Positions 1-12,908 of a stretch of DNA of 64,000 nucleotides are shown here, one piece after another. Source of the DNA: Hortaea werneckii (taxonomy: Eukaryota; Ascomycota; Dothideomycetes; Mycosphaerellales; Teratosphaeriaceae); the NCBI GenBank assembly GCA_037044905.1, contig JBAOKB010000062.1:62001-126000 (forward strand), written 5' to 3'. The notes beneath the pieces are model-generated. The model was not told where the DNA came from. It made no database searches and saw nothing but the letters and a program-made list of their open reading frames with translations. The translations under genes and the position numbers were made by a program. How positions within the stretch are numbered: position 1 is the stretch's first letter; each line of letters begins with the position of its first letter.

Positions 1-3000
1 GGCACACAGTGGGCGACTACGGCGCAGAGAAGATCCAGCAGCGACACGGAGAGGCGAAGAGGATACGGAACGCCATCCCGATCCTCGACCCTACGGCCAA
101 TCCAGGTGCGACATCATCCTTCGAGCAGCGGCGGCCATGAGCAGTATACCAGGCCGGAGAGTCAAGTGAAGAGCCGCGCATGCAATACCGTCATGGGCGG
201 GAATACAGCACCCAGTAATCGCGAGCGCACTTGGAGACGAACGTCAATCCCAGGGGACATCGACACAGAAGCATGAAGATCACGCCGCATGTCCTTTACC
301 AGTCTGCGGCAACCAAGTCGGGAAGAGAAGTTGAGGTTCGATCATGTACCGGCCAGAAGGCTCACAGTACCCCAAAAGAGCGAGGGACCATGCAGACAAC
401 ATCCGGATCTAGGCCAAGAAGAGTGCCGACGGACAGGCCTAGAGCCCGGTATAGCGAGCGAAAGCTGTCATGAATCAAAGCACCGGCCAAGAGGCTCACG
501 ATGGAGGGCGCTGAGGAGAAGTCCAGCAGTCGGAGAGCAAGGGTATTCCATCCTTTTTGGCCTGTCCGATTTCCCACGAAAGTCGCATGTCGAGAGTGTG
601 GCTCGACTCAGACGCATCCATATCCGAGGTTCCCAGAACCAAGGTCACCACGGTTTGGCGTCCAGAGAGAGAATGTAGGTGTTCATCCGACCACATCTCG
701 AAGTCCTCGAGGAGCGACAACATCAGCGAGCAGAAGGACTCAAGCTGAGCTGTGCCGGCACATTTGGCTGCTGAGCGCTGAGCCAAGACGACGAAACAGC
801 TCGGGAAGAGGTATCCTCGTGTTCGTGGATGGGAGTTGGATATCATTCCCAGACTCCCATTCTTTGCCTGGCCAGGAATGGAGGGAAGCGATCAGGAAGA
901 AAACACGTTCGGTGGCAGGACCATTGAGCAAGGTACTCAAGCCGGGCCGGATCCTGCAACGCAGTCCAGAAGTCCCAGACCCACCCAAGGGCTCAACGAG
1001 CAGGGAGTCCGTCATCCAAGCCCGACGAGAAAGCGAGTCGAAGACCTCGAAGCAAGAAGAAGGACCAGCCATGCGAGAAGAAAGAATGAAACATATGTCG
1101 ACAGGACCAGAGCCCAGACATGATTACAAGCAGTTGAAACGACTGGACTTCGGGGAGAAAAGACAAAGAGAGGAGAGGAAAAACATAGTGAGGGAGTGGA
1201 CCATAGCGTGATCCCGACCGCCATCCCCGTTCCTCTCACCAATCTTACCAGGATTCCCGGATTTCCCAGTCGAACTCTACTCCAGGCGAGAGGAGCACCA
1301 ATCAGCACATCCAGAATCAGCCATAGCGCCCGCCGGTGGAGGACAATTTCCGGTCAGGAGCAAGGCGAATCATGGCCCAGTCTCCAATCATCACAACCGT
1401 GGGCCCCCGGGAAGAGTCTTCCGCGATCGTTGGGAAACACCATAGCGCCCTCGGTATGTCCGGTGGAGAAGAATCCCTTGGCATTCCTGTGGGCCGGGGG
1501 GGAGCGGGTCACGTGCCCCTAGCCAGTGGCGTCTAATGATGACATGCTACACCGGCCACGGGTCTGATGTCGACGGGGGCTGTCCTGGCTTCTTGGATTA
1601 GAGCTCTCTTCTGTATGGAAGACTGTAGGATCCCGAGCCGCTGGTGGTTGGATACGGTGCAGGGCTTTGACCACACTGCCTGTCAGGTGCTCCACGCTCA
1701 GAGCTCCTGGGCCGGCTGAACTTAGTATAGCAAGCCATTCGATTGCACCGGTCGGCCCTGTCCAGTATCTCCATGTAGACGTGGGCCAATGGGCTCACCA
1801 CGATCATGCATGGGATATTCGTCGCCGAGTCCGGCGATGTGGGTGTGGAGAGATGTCCAGATCCTGTGTCCAGCTCTTTCTTTGTCTCCGGCGACTGGCC
1901 GGCGGCGGGACTGCTAAGCTCGACAGGCCCATGTCAGCCTCGTTGGCATGCTGTCAAGAGATGTAGGGTCTTCTGGAGATGTGATCGATACCGCCGATGG
2001 AGTCGGTGGTCCATGAGTGAAGCTGTTGCGCTGGCCGCGGCGGAGGTTTCGGAGGTGGACTGGCTGTCACACCTCGTCGGACTCTACGCCTTGGAGTGGA
2101 GGCTCGCGGCCATTGTGCAGGTGGCTACCATGATGACTGTATCTGTGTGCTCGTCGTCAATGTCTGGCTGTTGCTGCTGCCGTCGGCGAGTGATTAGGGC
2201 AGCGGAAGGGTGGGCTTGGCCGAGCGGGCTTTGTGCATCACCGCACGCCAGCACACCACCATATCCACTGAAGGTCGGAAAGGCACATGCGGGCCTTATC
2301 GAGTAGCTGAAGATGCTACTGAGCACGATGCTGCCGTCAAGGATGGTGATCAGAAGGTGTGGTGGCCTTGGAGGGCAAGAAAGCCGGTTTCTCTCCGCCG
2401 AGCGCACAGCTGATCTGATCCTGCCATGCCGTCTCTAGCACTGCACGCTCCTTGCAAGGGCATTTACGATGTCAAGAGCGACACCGCCCAGCGGAGGCAG
2501 GAGTATTGAGGGGTGCGGGAAAGTATGATGCTGGTGGTGGTGGTGAAGGGGGAGGAAGGCAGACCCTAAGCCAGGCAAAGCCAGCCCAAGCAGCCAGCGA
2601 AGCAGCCACCCACCCTGCCCTGTCCTCCATCGCGAATGCCAAGCACCCATGACCGACTAGCCCAACTTTCTTTCGACTTCACGCCATGGGCATTACAACG
2701 GCGACGACAACCACAGGATGGTTCTACGACCGCCGCTGCACTTCGCAGAGTCTTGCCGCATGCAGAGTCCGCTCCGCAGGAGCTTGAGACGCCGCACAAA
2801 GACACACAGTAGCCAGACCGAGCGAGTCGAGCAACCGATGCTGGCTTGAGCGTGCTCCACTACGGCGGCAGAACGCTGCGACGATATCAGACACGACGTC
2901 CTCTGACGCCTTGTTGAGCACCACACTGCACACTGCACCATCGCAATGACTCTCATCAAGACCGGGTGCCGTTCTCAGAGGTCACAGGTGACGGAGTACA

Positions 3001-4100
3001 GCACACAAGGAGCAAACAAAGGGCAAATATCAGGACTCACCAAACCGGAAACGAATACCGGAGGTGCAACGACCGAGTACGAGATGTAAATGATACCGAA
3101 GCGATAGACATACATAGCAATCCATACCTATCACAATGTCCGAGAAGGACACATTCTACCCTTCCACTCTTCTCTCACCCTCCTACTTAGATACCATTCT
3201 TTCATGCCGGGACTCGTGAACAAGAAGTGTTCGGGATCATGATCTCAAGGGAATCTGACTTTACAAATTGCACGCTTGGTTACCGTGGTTTAGGATACTG
3301 AGGCTTGTCCTCGTCGCGAGCTGTGAGGATGGTCAGTAGAGTGAGCGAAGATGGAGGGTCATTTATTGTGGTAAGTGCTCTCTTCCGTGATCTACGCCGG
3401 CGTGGGTCAGGTACTGCTTGTCACGCCGGTACTGGGCCTGAGGGTCACGGCGGGATTATTTAGTGGAAGGGAAGTGCGAAGGTTGATACCCGCACTGTCC
3501 TTCCGTGGTAGTCGCCTATCATGACCGTGGATTGCCTGTAGCGTTGTCGCTGATAAACGGTATGATCGCGAGTATGGCGAGTAGGGAAGCAAGTTTGAAG
3601 TCACTGCCTTACCTCTATGCCGTCTCCCGTAATCATCGGCGGCTGATGATCACGGACCGCAATACCGTGGCATGTCGGCTGTGTCAAATCTACGAAATTC
3701 ATCACGCAGCAAGCAACTCTTGAAGCAAATGGACTTGAAGGATCAAAGACGGTGTACATGATGTTTGCGTGATATATACTGATGACCAAAACCGCCCAAC
3801 CGCCACAGTCCCAACCCACCAAACACCCCCGGACCCCGCCCCGCCCCTCCAAGGCCGCGAAGACAAGAGTGAGACGAGCGCGATCCTGCTGCGCCTTCCG
3901 CGTAACCCGAGCGAGTTACACTGAAGACCCAACAGGATCGCGCTCGACCCCCTCTTGCCCACCGGCCTTGGACGCCACGCCACCGCCGTCCTGTTCTGCC
4001 CATAACGGCCATACAGGGACGGTGGTGCAGCTGTATGGTCACAGAGATGTCAGCATGGGAACCAAGAAAGGAGGAAGTGGGTGGTGGAGGGAAGGATGAG
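1..4100. other. gene-poor region, no supported gene
   Basis: Many short ORFs occur on both strands, but none has a recognisable domain, a convincing start or a clean splice pattern. The first 1.5 kb contains scattered short repeats such as CCATAGCG (near 1202, 1321 and 1440). I see no transposon proteins and no long terminal repeats. Confidence 0.5.
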
Positions 4101-4129
4101 GGATGAGTGGTGAGCAGGAGCAACGTACC

Positions 4130-4680
4130 TCCGGCAGGGCAGGGTCGAACGGACAGCTAAGTGCGGTGATCACTGCTCCAGATGCCAGCGAGCTGCTCGT
4201 TCAGCTTCGTGAGTTCGAAGGGACAGCTGAGTGCGGTGATGCTCGGCATCTGGAGCAGTAACCACCGGTAAATCATGCAGTGGGCCACGGGCCCAGGCAC
4301 GCCGGGGCGAAAGCTATCTGAGTGGATGTCAGTGAAGGCAAGATGAGGTGAGAAAGGGGGTTACAAACCGCATGCCGTGCCGACAGGCACAGGCCACAGT
4401 GAATTGGCCATCAGTTGCTTCGCCGATTCATAGGTGGTAAAATAGATGGCGGTGCCGATCGTGTCTCGGAGAAGATGCAGCCGATAGCCGGCATGGAGGC
4501 GCCGGCGGTGGTAAATGATGGTGTGGGCCGCGAGCCCAGGCACGCCGCGGCGAAAAGTATCTGAAAGGATGTCAGTGAGGGCATGATGAGTGGAGGAAAG
4601 GGGTCACAAACTGCATGGTGTGCCGAGAGGCACAAGCCACGGTCACCGGCTCGTGGCTGTACTGCTCGTCATCTTCCAGC
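4130..4680 (-). pseudogene. relic of a mitochondrial carrier gene, rearranged
   Basis: Minus-strand fragments match the mitochondrial carrier family of inner-membrane metabolite transporters. One piece (about 4385-4490) reads LLRDTIGTAIYFTTYESAKQ, a typical block of fungal carriers. Another (about 4170-4240) reads SCPFELTKLNEQLAGIW, which in intact carriers lies upstream of the first. Here the order is reversed and stops and frame changes separate the pieces. Two diverged copies of a segment of about 130 bp lie 244 bp apart (from about 4269 and about 4513). Two copies of GGACAGCT(A/G)AGTGCGGTGAT start at 4151 and 4221. 14-bp inverted arms lie at 4172-4185 and 4246-4259. The family assignment rests on recalled motifs. 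The decay is seen directly. Confidence 0.6.
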
Positions 4681-4685
4681 CAATG

Positions 4686-4865
4686 ACTGGAGTCGAGGCC
4701 GACGGCGTGGTCTTGGTGCTGCTGTTGCTGCTGCTGATGGTGGAGATGGTGGTGATGGTGGTGGTGATGATCCATGATGAAGTTTGGCAACCCTTGATGG
4801 ATGGGAGGTCTCTGTGATGATGAAGAGAAGAAGAAGAAGAACGAGAGAGTAGAGAAGAAAAGCTG
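4686..4865. repeat. trinucleotide-rich low-complexity stretch
   Basis: The plus strand runs through GCTGCTGTTGCTGCTGCTGA, then ATGGTGG/GATGATCC-type repeats and a purine run. On the minus strand it would encode poly-His and poly-Gln next to the carrier relic, but I see no intact gene here. Confidence 0.7.
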
Positions 4866-5832
4866 GGCGCTTCTGAGCCAAGCAGTGACCACGTCAGCGT
4901 GACAGCTCCAGGCAGCCGCATCGCTGAGGCGGCAAGGGCCATAGCTCCATGATGCATCTCAACATGTTTCAGACCGAGGTCGGCGACGCGTCTAGACTGG
5001 CGATGCGGCCTTTCGTGCAGCAAGAGGAAGACGCGTTGCTTCCACTATTCTACTCGCTTTCTGCTGCGGGCAAAGCAAGCTCGAGTGCAATGTATCAATC
5101 TGCGTGAGTTCGAGCCTGGCTGCTTTGAAGAGTAAGGTAGGTGCAGCGTGGCGAGGCGCATGATACTACCTTCTCTCAACAACCCCGCATCTCATAGCCA
5201 ACAGAAGCCAGGTGTGCCATCATGAGGTCTGCTCGAGTGTTTGCATGTGTCCCTTCTACTGGCATTCTACGTGACGTCCCTCCCAATGAATCTCGGCGTT
5301 GTTGCCCCGTGTCAAGAATGTCTGTGTAATTCGTTGAGCTGTCTTTACCGACCCTTCCATCGAGACACGGGAACCCGGAAAAAGACTTGACGAGTACCTC
5401 CCCCCGCAATCATTCCTTTGCTGGGCTATCACTGGTAACCTCTACGGGAGATTGAGTCCTGCCAATTTCATGTTGAGATACTGCCTCATGGAAAGTTTCG
5501 AGTCCAAATCTCGGGAGTAGAGCTGATTGCAAGAAGGAGCTGTATTGCGGCGAACCATGCCGTAATACAATACTACTCTACGGAGAAACTGGGACCCCGG
5601 GAAGGCAGCGGGCGAGTTTGTGTCCCAGCAAGTGCTTCACAGTGATTCCTCCCATGTCTCTCTGTACAGTAGATCCTGCCTTAAATGATCATTTCGAGAC
5701 AAAGTCGAAGGGAGAAGTGCGAACTGGTATCCCCTATGAAAAATCATTCATACAAAGCTGCTGTATAGTATTGTCGTCGTGAGTCCATTGTTGTCCTCGT
5801 CGAGACATGGCCCAGTAGAGCCGGCATCTCAG

Positions 5833-6192
5833 CACTAAAAATACGTGCGAAATGGATCTGTATTTCCACAGAGTATACGTTGAGGCGAGAAATGTCTTGT
5901 GGAAGGCAATGGCATCGAAATAAATTGGGCAAGAAATTCAGTATAATACTTCCTCAAAACCACATGTTCTCCAAGTTTGACAAAGGTCCTGAGTTGACAT
6001 CTCTGGAAGAAAAATGCGCACAAAATGGTTCTGTATTGCCATTTAGCAAATGTTATGGCGCGCAATCCTCCCCGGAGACGCATTGACAGGAGGGTTAGAT
6101 AAGAGAAAGGCACGTGCAATATTGGCACCTCGAGGCAAAAATTGGATGGAAAATGGTGCTGTATTGCCATGGAGCATACGCTGGTATGAAAG
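5833..6192 (+). repeat. three-copy degenerate direct repeat
   Basis: Three copies of a block of about 45 bp share the core AATGG(A/T/G)(T/G)CTGTATT(T/G)CCA followed by a GAGCATACG-like tail. They lie at about 5847-5888, 6020-6062 and 6148-6189. An A-rich stretch precedes each copy. The cores are 173 and 128 bp apart. Weaker matches to CTGTATTG occur near 5538 and 6699. No ORF of note crosses the array. Confidence 0.6.
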
Positions 6193-6199
6193 ATAGTCT

Positions 6200-9100
6200 A
6201 CAGATAGCCAATGACAGGGAAAAATACAACGAAAAAATCAAGAAAAAATAACCTCAAAAGGAAGATCATATTCCATATATCCACGCATTTCCAGCCCAAG
6301 AAATCAAAATACCACAAACGCCCATTTCCCAGCTCGTTTTCCAGGGGCAAAAAAAGCAAAAGAAAAACACATACGTACCTTGAATTCGAACTGATGACCA
6401 CACACCGCTGCTCGCTGCCACGCTGACCGAAGAGAGAGAAACACGGAAAGAAACAACTGGTACATACCTGGAATCGTAGCCGGAAACCGTGGTTGGCATC
6501 GTTGTCGTACCCCCAGACCAGTGGCTAGCTGGTTGGTTGAAAGGACACCCGCTTTGCTATGGATATAATACTCGAAAAGTGGATCCGAATATGATCCGGC
6601 CGGAGTTTGTCGAGTCCGTTCGGGGTTAGGACTTGGTCTGGCGGGGGCGGAGGAGGCATGTGATGGCTTGTTTTGGGTGGGCGGGCTTCGCCGGGGGCGT
6701 ATGGTACTGTATTGGGCGGTATGGGGTGGGTTTATGGTCTTTTTGGACTGGAGAGGGGTATTGCTCACTTGCATTGCTCTTTTGTACGTCTTTGTCCTCA
6801 TTAGTTGCTATGGGACTGCAACAATCCATTGTGAACGTGCGGTGTAGGACCTTCTATGGTCTTGTACGGTATCATATTCTTCCCGCTTTTGACCAGGAGA
6901 CACGGTATCCCCTTCCCATTGAGCCTTTGAAACGGTACTGTACACAACAACAGACCATTGAGACTTCTTGATGCTCGGATGAGACATTACTGGACGCCTC
7001 ATGTCCGGGCACGATGACAGATATGAGATTTGCATACTACGATCCACCTACACGCCTACTCCATAATAGACGATACCTTAGGACCCGTCTTTGACGCTCT
7101 TCCAACCGCTGAAACACCATCTACGTCGCCGCAAGCGACACGAGACGTCCTACGACGAGAATCACGATACAAGATCTACCACCCATTACCGCAGTTACGC
7201 GCTTCACGAGAGCCAACAGACCTTTCCTCCTACCACCCACCAGATCCCTGGCACAACAAATCTCAAACCGTCCTATACCCTTGTCCTTCTCTCCTTCGCT
7301 CCGCATGCAGCCACTGGACGCGACTACAACTGCAGCCAAAACGATACTCAGATACGAGAGAAGAGGAGGGTTAGCGATGCAAGGGACACACCAACCCATA
7401 CCGCACGCGAGCTGGATTGGGACGGGAGAGACACGATGCAACAAGTTAGCCACGCGTCAACGAACGAGACTGCGGCAAGCAAGTTCCACGAAAGAGAGGG
7501 ATATAGATACATCAAGATCCACTCGCGCACGCGGAGCCTATCGCGGCGTATCTTGCTTTCTGACGAGGAAGAGAGCATTGATCGAGCCCTCGGGGTTGAA
7601 AGAGTGCAGACAAGCCGACCCACACCATGAAACATCAGCACGACCAACGTACCCATGCGGCGAGGAGGCAGCGAGGCAGCGGCGAGGTTCAGAAGGACAA
7701 CGCACAACGCAAAGACAAAAGAACATGAGATAGACACAAGCCATACCCACCTCATCCCCCGCTCCACCCACACTGCAACTGCGAACGAATCCATCCTCCC
7801 CACGGGATGTACAGTGACCCTTCGTGCCGGACCGATCTCAGACCATCGCGGCGCCTCGCCTTTGCCGACTCCAACTTCCCAGACCTTCGGCCGCGTACCT
7901 CGTGAATTACCACAAGGAGCTGGCAACCGCGAGGACTATCGGACGGTTGCTGAGGATAAGACAGTGGACGCGCGATCGAGCTGGAGTCTAGTACCGCTGA
8001 TGCTAGAAGGAAGACGATCGGCAGCCAAGAGGGCGATTCAAGAGTGGGCGATTCAAGGGTGAGCGGAACGTGTCCTGCTCCCATGTACGAACGCACGCTA
8101 ACATCTGCGTGTTGGAGGGCTTGTGCAGGAATTTTGGAACTGACGGGAGGATGGCATGCTGGAACATACGACAGCGTGAATCAAGTTCATCATGAAAAGG
8201 AACGGCCCCCGTCGTCTGAGTGGCTCGGGGCCAGTGACATTGGCGACGGCGACCTTGCGCTTGGTCTCCAGCAGAATCTTGCCTTCCATACCTACACATC
8301 GCAACACGCCTTCCTCGAAGGATAGATCGTTCTTGCATTGTGGAATCTTTCCCACAACAGGGCGCATCAAGCCGGAGGATCATCCGCGGCGCATGCGTTG
8401 CATCGCTTCAAATGTCAGCCTCATGTACGCACGCGGTTTTCAGCTGCTGACTCCGCAGCGCCAACTGCCAAGAGCATGTTTGAAACAGTCACACATACAT
8501 AGCCAAGCCTCATCCTGCCCGCAAGTTGTGCAACATGCGCCGCAGCAAAAGATGCACGCCCAGAAAAGCCTCGCGTCGCTTGGAAAGACATGTACAGCCG
8601 GGCTCATCCATGCGAAACACGTGTGACCACGCCGCGACTACGACACCCAGTATACATTTCTCGAACAGTCAGCAGAAACACATAAAACCACCACCCAACC
8701 ATGAAGTATCAGCCCGAGAGTCAGCGTCGGTACTCAGCCCTGCAAGCCAGCTGACCAAGCGTCTCGGCTTCTTGCCCATTGGCTCGGCGCGCAACCAACA
8801 GCCTATAACAGCAACTTTCTCAGACATCAGACATAGGAATAACGTCCAACAAGCCGCAACTACTACAACCGTAAGACGCAGAGCTTCTGCATCCCCGCTA
8901 ATGCACCGAGACGCGCGGAAGGCGTGAGCGCACGATTGCGCGGCTCTGCAGAAGCAGGAGGAGTATGGGGAATACAGATGAGCGCATTTAGTACCGCATG
9001 CAGATGCCGCATTATCCTGTCCATCTTGAAAGAGAAAGGGAAACCGGTGGCACCGAGGAGCGTATTGTCGCATTTACCTCTTCCGGCGTGGAAGTCGACG

Positions 9101-9740
9101 TCACATAGAATTAAAGCGACCCTGAAATTCCAATTTTTTGGGTTTCGTGATTGGATGATTAGTTTACGATCTAAATAATGGCAGGAGTGCATGATGGCAT
9201 TATTGTCCTGCATTTGCACATCTTGGTGTCTTTGTCGAATACCGAACTTGTCGATCCCGGAGAATGAAAGCCGAAAGGTGTGGAGCTGCTGGTTGTGCTG
9301 ATGCCGTCACCGGGGGACCGGGGTTCAATCGGATGGCTCGGCTCCAGCTACGGGTAGATCCGTCAGAGCCCGGACATCGGGATCCGCGCATGGAGAGCCG
9401 GGTTTAGCGCTTGCATGTGGGCCAGAAATAGAACTTCCCACCAGCCTCTCCACTTTTCGCGTGAGATCACCGTGGTGATCGCGTTGCCCTGCGTGCGAGC
9501 ACACTTGGTGGTGGCGAGCGAAAGCGAAGACGGTGTTGGTTGGGCTGAGCATCTAACAACATGGAACCAATCGAGTAAACGTCTGTCGTATGCATATCCG
9601 TCTCTTTTCGGAACAGAGACGAAACGCGCGGTCCCACTCATGCCCCGTTTTTGGCTTTCGGCTTGGCTCGTGAGCATGTCAGCTAATCAAGCACCAGCCA
9701 AGAAGGATGTTCGGGGTGGTTGGTAAACCGTTTCGGGGTA
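6200..9740. other. intergenic, no supported gene
   Basis: The longest frames (7091-7630 plus, 7348-7926 minus) overlap each other on opposite strands and neither resembles a known family. A 15-bp tandem pair GGGCGATTCAAG(A/G)GT lies at 8031-8060. An inverted pair GCTTCTGC/GCAGAAGC lies near 8882 and 8948. Nothing else is recognised. Confidence 0.45.
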
Positions 9741-9745
9741 TGAGG

Positions 9746-9752
9746 TATATAT
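9746..9752 (+). promoter_or_regulatory. putative TATA element of the GPI-protein gene
   Basis: TATATAT lies about 185 bp upstream of the ATG at 9937. A pyrimidine-rich tract from about 9760 to 9860 follows, a common arrangement in fungal promoters. The assignment is by position only. Confidence 0.4.
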
Positions 9753-9936
9753 CATTCGGACTGTTGTCCCCGTTGTCGTTGCTGTCTCCACTTTCAGTTT
9801 CCCTACTTTCTCTCTAAAACCTACCTACTTCTACATTTCCCATCTTCCTCACTTTTCCCTACTATACCCCAAAACCAACAGCCCTCCAACGACCCAACAC
9901 ACACACCAACTTAGTATACACACAATACCACCCACA

Positions 9937-10800
9937 ATGAAGAGCGCCATCGCCGCCTCCGCCCTCCTCACCGGCCTCGCCGCCGCCAGTCCCCAGGGAC
10001 CCCCCGGCAACTGGCAAGGCGGCAACAGCGACGACTGGGCATCCTGGGCCACGGCCCACGGCGCGCCCTCCAACGTCGCGAGCCTACAATCCGACTTCGC
10101 ATCCTGGACGAGCGAGGCCGGCGTGTCCGCCTGGCCCACCGCCACTTCCGAATGGGCCTCCATCACCTCCGCCAACCCGCTCCCCGCGGCGCTCAGCAGC
10201 GTCGCCAGCTCCTGGAGTACCATGACGACCGGCGCGCCGTGGGGCTGGGGTCCAAATGGTGGGCACGGCGGCCCCCACGGTGGTGCGCCCGGTTGGGCGG
10301 CAGGTAATGGATACGGACCTTTTGGGCGCGGGGACCATGATGGATGGGGACCCTGGGCGAGCGCGAGTACGGGGGATTGGACCCGGGGTCCGTGGACGAA
10401 CTGGTGGGGTGGCGAGGGGTGTCCCGGTAGTACTTGGTCTGGTAAGTGATCGGCAAACCGCAAAGGATGGAATGGGCATGGCTGACATTGAACAGGTTGG
10501 ACCTCGGCAAGCTGGGCCACCGACGCTCCCTGGACCACTTGGAGCGGATGCCAGGCTTCCACCACCGCGAGCAGTGTCGTCACTACGACGGTGACGACGG
10601 GTGGGTCTACTCAGGCTTTGACGACTACCGACTACGGTATCCAGGTCAAGGCTGCGTCGGCTACTAGCGATTCGAACAGCGCGGCATCCACTTCTGACTC
10701 CTCCAACACATCCGACTCCGGCGCGAAGCCCACCGGTTTCGCATTCGCGGGCTCCGCCGCTGGAGTTGTGGGTGTGGTTGCTGGCGCCATCCTGTTGTAG
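9937..10800 (+). CDS. Trp/Gly-rich secreted GPI-anchored cell-surface protein
   Basis: There are two exons, 9937-10441 and 10496-10800. The 54-bp intron has donor GTAAGT, branch GCTGAC and acceptor AACAG, and the join is in phase, giving 269 residues. The N-terminus is a signal peptide (MKSAIAASALLTGLAAAS). Residues of about 25-75 contain repeated WAS(W/I) units. A Gly/Trp/His-rich segment follows (WGWGPNGGHGG...), then a Thr/Ser-rich stalk. The C-terminus ends in a small-residue region and the hydrophobic tail GVVGVVAGAILL, as expected for GPI attachment. It probably sits in the cell wall or plasma membrane. No catalytic domain is visible, so a structural or surface role is an inference. The signal, stalk and tail architecture is clear, but the exact family is unknown. 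Confidence 0.85.
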
Positions 10801-12908
10801 ATGACGATGCAGATATTCACATCTGTGCATTGAAGTACGCCCGATAATGCGGGATAGGCGAAAGAAGGAGATCGAGGAGAATGGTGGCAAGAATGGGAGG
10901 AAGGGAGGGGGAGGAATGTGTCATGATTTCCTAATGTAACGAATTCGTTGTACAAAACATACGAGTATGAAAAATCAGAATGCAAGTTTACGCCAGCCCT
11001 TTCCACCGACGGATCTCTCTCAGCGTCAGTGGCAAATCTTTCACGACCACCCCTCGCCACTCCCATCATTCCCTCTGAAGGTGTACAATATCCATCACTC
11101 GCTTTTCACGCGAGAATGCCAGCCCCGATCTTCCACCCTCCCTTCATTGGCCTTCCTCAAGTAGACAGTACCTTTCCTTGATTCTCACTCGGTAGAGTCA
11201 GCTGATCTTTCCGCTGAATGCCGTCCTACCCTCTTCTCACCTCGAAAATCACCTCCCTGCCTAGTCAGCCATGAACCTTTTTGGCGAAGACCGAGCGCCA
11301 CCTACCTCCGCGCCCCCCCTCCGAATGAAGGCCCGGCGAATAGGAGAGTAGACAGGGTGTTGAAGTGTTGTTGGACCGTATTTCTCTCTTCCCATCCATG
11401 CTCTTCCCGCCGCAACCTCTGCCTTCCCGAATACCCTCTGCGACCCCACGCTGGCCCCTTCGCGCACATTGGTTCCAACCTGGCCTAGGTGCCCTCTCAA
11501 CTCACGTTTCCAACCGACAAGGTGCGAATCATAACCACTCGAATGCTCCAAGAAACAAGCAACGGCCATAACTCCATATCCTCTCCTCCGCCGGTCTACC
11601 GTCCTCTCGTCCTCCCACCCTCTTCCCCACCTCGTCTCCGCACCGTCGCGCTGGGCTGAACCACCGGACCCGCGACTCTGCTGTCCCCGAAAGACGAGAC
11701 CAGGGCTTTTAGGCCTGTGTCCCTCGACCCCTCTCCCCTCCAGCGTGGTATACTCGCCACCTGCTCGCATCCACATTCCCGTCCGTCTTCCCTTGTCAAA
11801 ACGAGTTGTATGCCCATCATCCCTATCACGCAGAAGGAGCCTCGACGCTTTGGTCGTTCCTTGATCTCTTGTCCTCAGCTGCGGATGAAGATGGTGGTGT
11901 GCGTAGGACGTTGGGTCCCATCACTGCGGGATGAACGTCGTGCGGAACTGCCCACCTCGCTCGCCTCCTTTCTCTTTCCGGTAGAGAGATGGCTTCTTCC
12001 TGAGACGGGCTGTTCACATCACCCGATTGCAAGGTCTACGAAGGCGGGTCGCTGGTGGATGTGGGTGTCGGAGAGGGGGAGCTTGCGTCTTTGAGTATGG
12101 CTGCACAGGTCCACTGTGTGGGCGGACGGATGCAGTGGGGGAGACGGGTGTTGGTGGGCGATCTTGGAGGTCAAAGGGTATGGGGTTTTCGTGCCCCTGG
12201 ACGGGGTTGGGAGTGGTTGTGGGACGAGTGAGTGAAGCATGTCTCAGGCTGATGTCTGAGTCGTTGTTGGTAGAGATACTAACGGCTATGCAAACGCAGT
12301 GGCGTCGTGAGACGAAGGAGGTGTTTATATTCAGCCAGTCTATTCTGTACTTCCTTTCTTTCGGGCTTGTTGCAGTGAGTCGTGTGCCAGGCTAAGCAGC
12401 TGGGAATCGAAAGTCGGTCGAGGAAGTCGTTGCGGCGAACATCGCACGCGTGATTATATCGTTTTCGCGGCAACAGAGATGCGGCGAGAGGGATATGGCT
12501 CGATTTCCGGGTTTGATAAGATGGGACTATGCATAGTGTCGCCGGCCAACTTCACAGTGATAAGCTGGCTCGTCTGCAGAGACTGAGGAATTGAACGCGC
12601 TGGGACGATGGCGCCTCTTCAAACTAAGAAACAAGTAGTGTTCTATTATGAGTTTACGTCTCTTGCCATTACCAATCATCGATGTGGTGACTTCGTCAAA
12701 CGATCGTAGGGAAGTTGTATCAACTCTTCAATTAGCTATAGGGGTCATCGAAAGGGAGAAAGACAATTTCCTTGGACTCGTTGACCGGAGGTAGTTACGG
12801 CGATCATGACTGTGTTTATCTTCGCCTTCGCTTCCCATCAGTAGAACTTGCAACCATAGACTGTCATTCCCTACACCATCCTAGCTCGTCGCCCCGCGTA
12901 CACCATAC
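10801..12908. other. intergenic, no supported gene
   Basis: Short overlapping frames on both strands show no domain, signal peptide or splice pattern I can support. The stretch 11261-11830 is open in several frames because of its C-rich composition, but its translations look like shadows. Confidence 0.45.

Noticed and set aside
1..1500. Possible transposon remnant suggested by short repeated words
   Set aside because: No terminal repeats, coding remnants or longer repeats could be found by reading.
7091..7926. Overlapping ORFs of 179 (plus) and 192 (minus) codons
   Set aside because: Opposite-strand overlap, no domain, and translations rich in residues expected from composition. No splice signals support either.
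9280..9345. GGGGTTCAATC looked like a tRNA T-arm
   Set aside because: No matching acceptor, D-arm or anticodon arm could be folded on either strand.
10084..10890. Minus-strand ORF of 268 codons
   Set aside because: It runs antisense through the GPI-protein gene and its intron and has no domain.
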